Source of the DNA: Candidatus Gastranaerophilales bacterium
GTDB lineage: Bacteria > Cyanobacteriota > Vampirovibrionia > Gastranaerophilales > Gastranaerophilaceae
Assembly (NCBI GenBank): GCA_944322945.1
Contig: CALUQN010000019.1
Span: forward strand, 1 to 48,192
DNA length: 48,192 bases
Direction: 5' to 3'
The first letter of the stretch is position 1. The number at the start of each line of letters is the position of its first letter. Made by a program: the position numbers and the translations under genes. Positions 46,101-48,192 of the stretch are shown in pieces. The notes below the pieces were generated by a model that ran no database searches, was not told where the DNA came from, and saw only the letters and a program-made list of their open reading frames with translations.

Positions 46101-47734
46101 TTTATTTTACGTGCCCCGGTAGGATAGCTTGAAACACCGTTGGGATAACCGTTTGAAATGGCACCTCCATAAGCAAAGTTATTTGTTCCATTTGATTTTA
46201 GACTATTATTTACAAAATTACCGGTTATAATATCTATCTCGCCTAAATTATGTATAGCTCCGCCAAAGGCATCCCAGTTAGCAGTTAAGTTATTATTTAC
46301 AAAATCTCCATTAATTGATTTTATTGTACTGGTATCTTCATTAGCTATAGCACCACCACCGGCGTCATACATTTCAGAAATCACGTAATTATTATAAAAA
46401 GACCCGTTAATGTCACCCATTTTAGCCTGATTGTAGATAGCTCCACCGCGGGCATCGGAATTTAAAGCATTGATACCATTATTAATAAAGTCGCCATCTA
46501 TATTTCCAAGAGTATTCCTGTTATAAATAGCGCCGCCACGCATAGTTTGTAAAAAGTTTCTAAGTTGCACATCAGCATGTGTCAAGTTGTTTCCTATGAA
46601 ATCACCTTTTAAGTTGCCGATTCTTCCATTGTTGTATATAGCACCGCCAGCGGTTCCTCCGCGTGTGGTAAACGCTCTGTTGTCAATAAAGTCTCCTGTA
46701 ATGTCTCCTATAGTGCCGGTATTATGTATAGCACCACCATAAGCATGTTTATCGTATTCACAGTCACTATATGCAATATTACTGATGAAATTACCTGTAA
46801 TATTTCCTATGGTTCCACCATTATTAGAAATGGCACCGCCCCTTGAGTAGTCTACATCAGTAGATAAAGCTTTATTGCCTATAAAGTTTCCGGTAATATT
46901 TCCGATAGTTCCACTATTGTAAATAGCCCCACCGTCAGAATATTTAACCTCAATTCTATTAGCATATCCGCTGCAATCATTATAAACACTGTTATTAATA
47001 TAATTCCCAACAATATTTCCTATTTGACCTTTATTATAAATCGCCCCGCCATACACATAAATATTACCTCGATAGCCCCCACCGGTAGTTGTATTACCTA
47101 TAAAATCTCCAATAATTGCATCTTGTAAGTTGCTTTCCTGGTAGTTTATATTACCTGTGTTATAAACGCCTGCCCCTCCGCCTTTTTCTCCGCCTCCAAC
47201 TCGGTACCTGTCAGCTTCATTCTTTATAAAATTTCCTGTAATAGCATCGCGATTTGTGCTGTTTGAAATTGCACTATCAGTTTTGTTTGTATAGGTGTCG
47301 CCTGCCGTTGAGTCGTATTTGTATGTAATTTCCTGACCAATTGAAGAAGAAGGGTTTTCTACAAGTTCGGTGCCTGTATCTTGATTTTCCTGCCAGCCGT
47401 AAGTTAAAGATGTATCACCAGTCTTACTGCCGTATTCTGTTTGTTTCAAGTCCACACGGTAATACACAGGCGTAAATTCGCCTGTTGAGGAGTTGTATTC
47501 AAACTTTGTAATAGTGTTTTCGCCAGCCGTGTCGACTTTTGTGAGGGTATAAGCGCTATCATCGCCCAATGTCGGAGTAGAAAGGTCAGCAGCCGCCCCA
47601 GTCATGACGCCATCCCCTCTACCTTTGGGAGAGGGGGCAGGGGTGAGGGTTTTATATGCGTCGAGTTCGGTAGCTTGCGCTGCCACCCCCCACCTAGCCT
47701 GTCTTGAATTTGCTTCACGCTCACGGAGACTCAC
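43121..47734 (-). CDS. Type V autotransporter with GGAI/FxxN repeat passenger (Pmp-like)
   Basis: A 1537-residue surface protein. Residues about 155-1010 contain some two dozen units of roughly 25-40 residues with the pattern GGAIYN-x-GTI-x-x-I-x-GDF-x-x-N, that is, the GGA(I) and FxxN motifs of chlamydial polymorphic membrane proteins, expected to form a beta-helix. A Pro/Gly-rich linker (about 1175-1205) and a helix (about 1215-1265) lead into an autotransporter beta-barrel (about 1268-1520). A 17-residue charged tail (SDDDNDKPKVKKEIKSL) follows the barrel, which normally ends at the last strand. The frame opens at a GTG at 47734, or an ATG at 47605 (residue 44); neither gives a signal peptide, and residues 30-41 are encoded by a dispersed repeat. 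The gene may be 5'-damaged. Confidence 0.85.
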   Translation of the reverse strand: MSLREREANSRQARWGVAAQATELDAYKTLTPAPSPKGRGDGVMTGAAADLSTPTLGDDSAYTLTKVDTAGENTITKFEYNSSTGEFTPVYYRVDLKQTEYGSKTGDTSLTYGWQENQDTGTELVENPSSSIGQEITYKYDSTAGDTYTNKTDSAISNSTNRDAITGNFIKNEADRYRVGGGEKGGGAGVYNTGNINYQESNLQDAIIGDFIGNTTTGGGYRGNIYVYGGAIYNKGQIGNIVGNYINNSVYNDCSGYANRIEVKYSDGGAIYNSGTIGNITGNFIGNKALSTDVDYSRGGAISNNGGTIGNITGNFISNIAYSDCEYDKHAYGGAIHNTGTIGDITGDFIDNRAFTTRGGTAGGAIYNNGRIGNLKGDFIGNNLTHADVQLRNFLQTMRGGAIYNRNTLGNIDGDFINNGINALNSDARGGAIYNQAKMGDINGSFYNNYVISEMYDAGGGAIANEDTSTIKSINGDFVNNNLTANWDAFGGAIHNLGEIDIITGNFVNNSLKSNGTNNFAYGGAISNGYPNGVSSYPTGARKINTVNADFIGNHVTGYYAYGGAISNYATIGTINGDFTGNYVIGESAARGGAIYRSGLGPTSEIAKDSIITGNFTNNYTKGNSTSSGGAIYNTWDLASLTGNFTNNHADAVSKDANGGAIYNTHTITLIDGNYTGNYAISEAAGANGGAIYNDSGTLGTLTGIFQGNYAKADGNTDDVHAYGGAIYNTGTITDIQADFNGNYTHTLSRESFGGAIYNTGKIGIITGDFTGNYVQSDKRQAYGGAIYNASGAEISEINGNFIENKALGYTGSTGSIGSAIVNESGAGIGSINGNFIGNHVDANGIGYGGAITMYGGEIDTINGDFINNYATANTGYTYGGAIVNTGTIKNIYGDFIGNYAESKEDIAYGGAILTQTVMENISGSFINNHVTSEKSTALGGAIFAQADITINADNRQNVFSGNYTLSQGVKDDNAIYMSGDDLTLSFNMKNGGSVVMEDNIDGTDGYKVDIAGDDKDSTTFFMLNDIRNSILTAGNTTLNTINNTVHVYDVNSFALTGNTNFVADVDLAAKEMDRFTAGSYGEHQGNLNVVGMNLLSDASMDEDVTAVYFAEPGLKNNVVNGTGELPDSYQTAYTPIYKYNVTYDNENEYDGKGEGGYFVFTRGDKIPVLPDPDEPDKPVTPGGGGGSTGNPSDAFNPAVLATPVGNLAAGQAAVNEAFKYVFEHADAFTQLPAMERYAKINANKYALSTDFNENMSSYADQLQNKAVWFRPYTTFETMNIKNGPKVDAITYGSLVGFDGDFKEMKNGWSRVFTGYAGYMGSSLNYSGVDTSMNGGLLGFTETFYKGNFWTAITASAGASVGESHTMYGKEDYTSLLAGVGSKTGYNFEFKDGKFIIQPIMFLSYTFVNTFDYKNAAGVNIESDPLHTIQLNPSVRFIANLKGGWQPYASVGMVWNLMNESKVTANNVKLPEMSVKPYVEYGVGVQRNWADKFTAFLQAMIRNGGRNGIALTGGFRFMLGSDDDNDKPKVKKEIKSL
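47611..47650. repeat. GGGAGAGGG...GGGTGAGGG dispersed repeat inside the autotransporter frame
   Basis: CCCCTCT/AGAGGGG forms a hairpin, followed by GGCAGGGGTGAGGG. Relatives lie at 42971-42990 (opposite orientation) and near 47929-47965. Read in the gene's frame it gives LTPAPSPKGRG, a peptide that I recall as a common product of this repeat in mis-called frames. Confidence 0.7.
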
Positions 47735-47837
47735 CTGTAAGCCCTGCAGGCTTAGCAGTCTCGTTCCGTTCGCTACCCGGACTATCGTCCGTCCGCAAAT
47801 CCGCTCTCCAAATCGGGAGAGGGTGAAATCGTCCTAT

Positions 47838-47889
47838 CGTCTTCAAAGCGACTTAATCCGCTCTACCTCTTTCCCTCGCCCCTATGGGG
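47838..47889 (+). repeat. 52-base direct repeat, copy 2
   Basis: Identical to 42881-42932. It lies about 100 bases upstream of the autotransporter start in the GC-richer, gene-free right end (47735-48192), in which I see only repeats and no gene. Confidence 0.9.
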
Positions 47890-47967
47890 AGAGGGAGAAG
47901 CCGCGCGAAACGCTAGTGAGCTACGGATTCGGGTGAGGGGGTGTCAATAATTAACAGGAGAGGGGGT

Positions 47968-48098
47968 CTGTCACCCTGAATTTATTTCAGGGTCTTAGCT
48001 TGTGAAGAGCTGGCAAGATTTTCCGCACGGCAAGATCCTGAACAGCTCGAAAATCACGTTTTTTGAAAAACGGATTTTCTACGCTTTCAGGATGACAG
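47968..48098. mobile_element. 131-base MITE-like element with terminal inverted repeats
   Basis: The ends CTGTCACCCTGAA (47968-47980) and TTCAGGATGACAG (48086-48098) are inverted repeats of 13 bases with one mismatch. Inside are a hairpin ACCCTGAA-TTTAT-TTCAGGGT at the left end and an AAAATC/GATTTT hairpin (48050-48078). No open frame of its own. The size, inverted ends and internal stems fit a non-autonomous mobile or dispersed repeat; the motif CCTGAA...TTCAGG is common in intergenic repeats. Confidence 0.6.
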
Positions 48099-48126
48099 TA
48101 AACGTAACGTTTGCACCCCACCCTAG

Positions 48127-48147
48127 CCCTCCCCGACCTGGGGAGGG
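48127..48147. repeat. CCCTCCCC/GGGGAGGG hairpin
   Basis: Perfect 8-base arms around GACCT, next to the palindrome at 48161. It belongs to the cluster of dispersed repeats at the right edge. Confidence 0.6.
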
Positions 48148-48160
48148 TACAAAGTTTATG

Positions 48161-48183
48161 TAGGTCAGGCATTGCCTGACCTA
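48161..48183. repeat. Palindromic TAGGTCAGGCA element, copy 2
   Basis: TAGGTCAGGCA and its complement TGCCTGACCTA flank a single base: a perfect 23-base palindrome. Copy 1 at 42941 keeps the core but has lost the last bases of the right arm. Confidence 0.75.
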
Positions 48184-48192
48184 CTTATTGTC

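Noticed and set aside
43500-47300. CRISPR array or satellite repeat
   Set aside because: The repetition is at protein level (GGAI/FxxN) with divergent DNA between units; there are no identical spaced repeats and no cas genes.
47604-47936. Rightward open frame over the autotransporter 5' end
   Set aside because: It reads through the repeats antisense to the long frame; low complexity and Arg/Ser/Pro-rich, as expected for a shadow frame.
47987-48172. Short leftward open frame at the right edge
   Set aside because: It lies wholly within the dispersed repeats and inverted elements, has no ribosome site, and encodes no recognisable protein.

Overview
The window looks like a chromosomal segment of a non-photosynthetic relative of Cyanobacteria (Melainabacteria / Vampirovibrionia, probably the gut order Gastranaerophilales). 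This is inferred, not proven. The reasons are: (i) an ATP synthase cluster in the cyanobacterial order a-c-b'-b-delta-alpha-gamma, with two b-type genes and no beta or epsilon genes; (ii) glgC and a fermentative set of genes (biotin-dependent Na+-pumping decarboxylase, no respiratory genes seen); (iii) an AT-rich genome with an outer-membrane autotransporter, so two membranes; (iv) many large proteins that match no family I recognise.

Layout. 1-262: left edge, with the first codons of a leftward gene behind a flagellar (sigma-28)-type promoter. 263-1099: an unknown membrane-anchored protein. 1114-10036 (leftward): tgt, ndk, two giant tandem paralogues of unknown function, and a MATE exporter. 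10142-15041 (leftward): the ATP synthase operon. 15142-18873 (rightward): birA, a biotin-carrying carboxyltransferase (oadA-like) and the Na+-pump subunit oadB, ended by a clear terminator. 19029-21691 (rightward): a purN-like gene, a short PurD-like ATP-grasp gene, and glgC. 21862-23092: two translationally coupled membrane proteins of unknown function. 23070-24267 (leftward): ECF sigma factor and zinc-finger anti-sigma. 24370-29312 (leftward): an aconitase/LeuC-type dehydratase, a 594-residue protein behind the second sigma-28-like promoter, a YbaK-type deacylase and a homocitrate/isopropylmalate synthase-family enzyme. 29436-31031: a TPR protein. 31048-37932 (leftward): two paralogous membrane proteins, a sensor histidine kinase with no partner, an FAD oxidoreductase with a Cys cluster, an unknown protein and a membrane metzincin with TPRs. 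37922-42727 (leftward): scpB, scpA, smc. 42785-48192: a 4.6-kb autotransporter gene with about two dozen GGAI/FxxN repeats, set between dispersed repeats.

How the genes work together. BirA would biotinylate the OadA-like subunit, whose decarboxylation would drive Na+ export by OadB, while the c subunit of the ATP synthase looks proton-type. Smc-ScpA-ScpB form the condensin. The sigma/anti-sigma pair and the histidine kinase imply envelope or stress sensing.

The most promising unexplained items are: the sigma-28-promoter gene family (two members, one cut by the window edge) with flagellin-like architecture; the giant tandem paralogues with an invariant-length 165-residue C-terminal domain; two further paired membrane protein systems; and the repeat-flanked autotransporter whose N-terminus is encoded by a dispersed repeat instead of a signal peptide.
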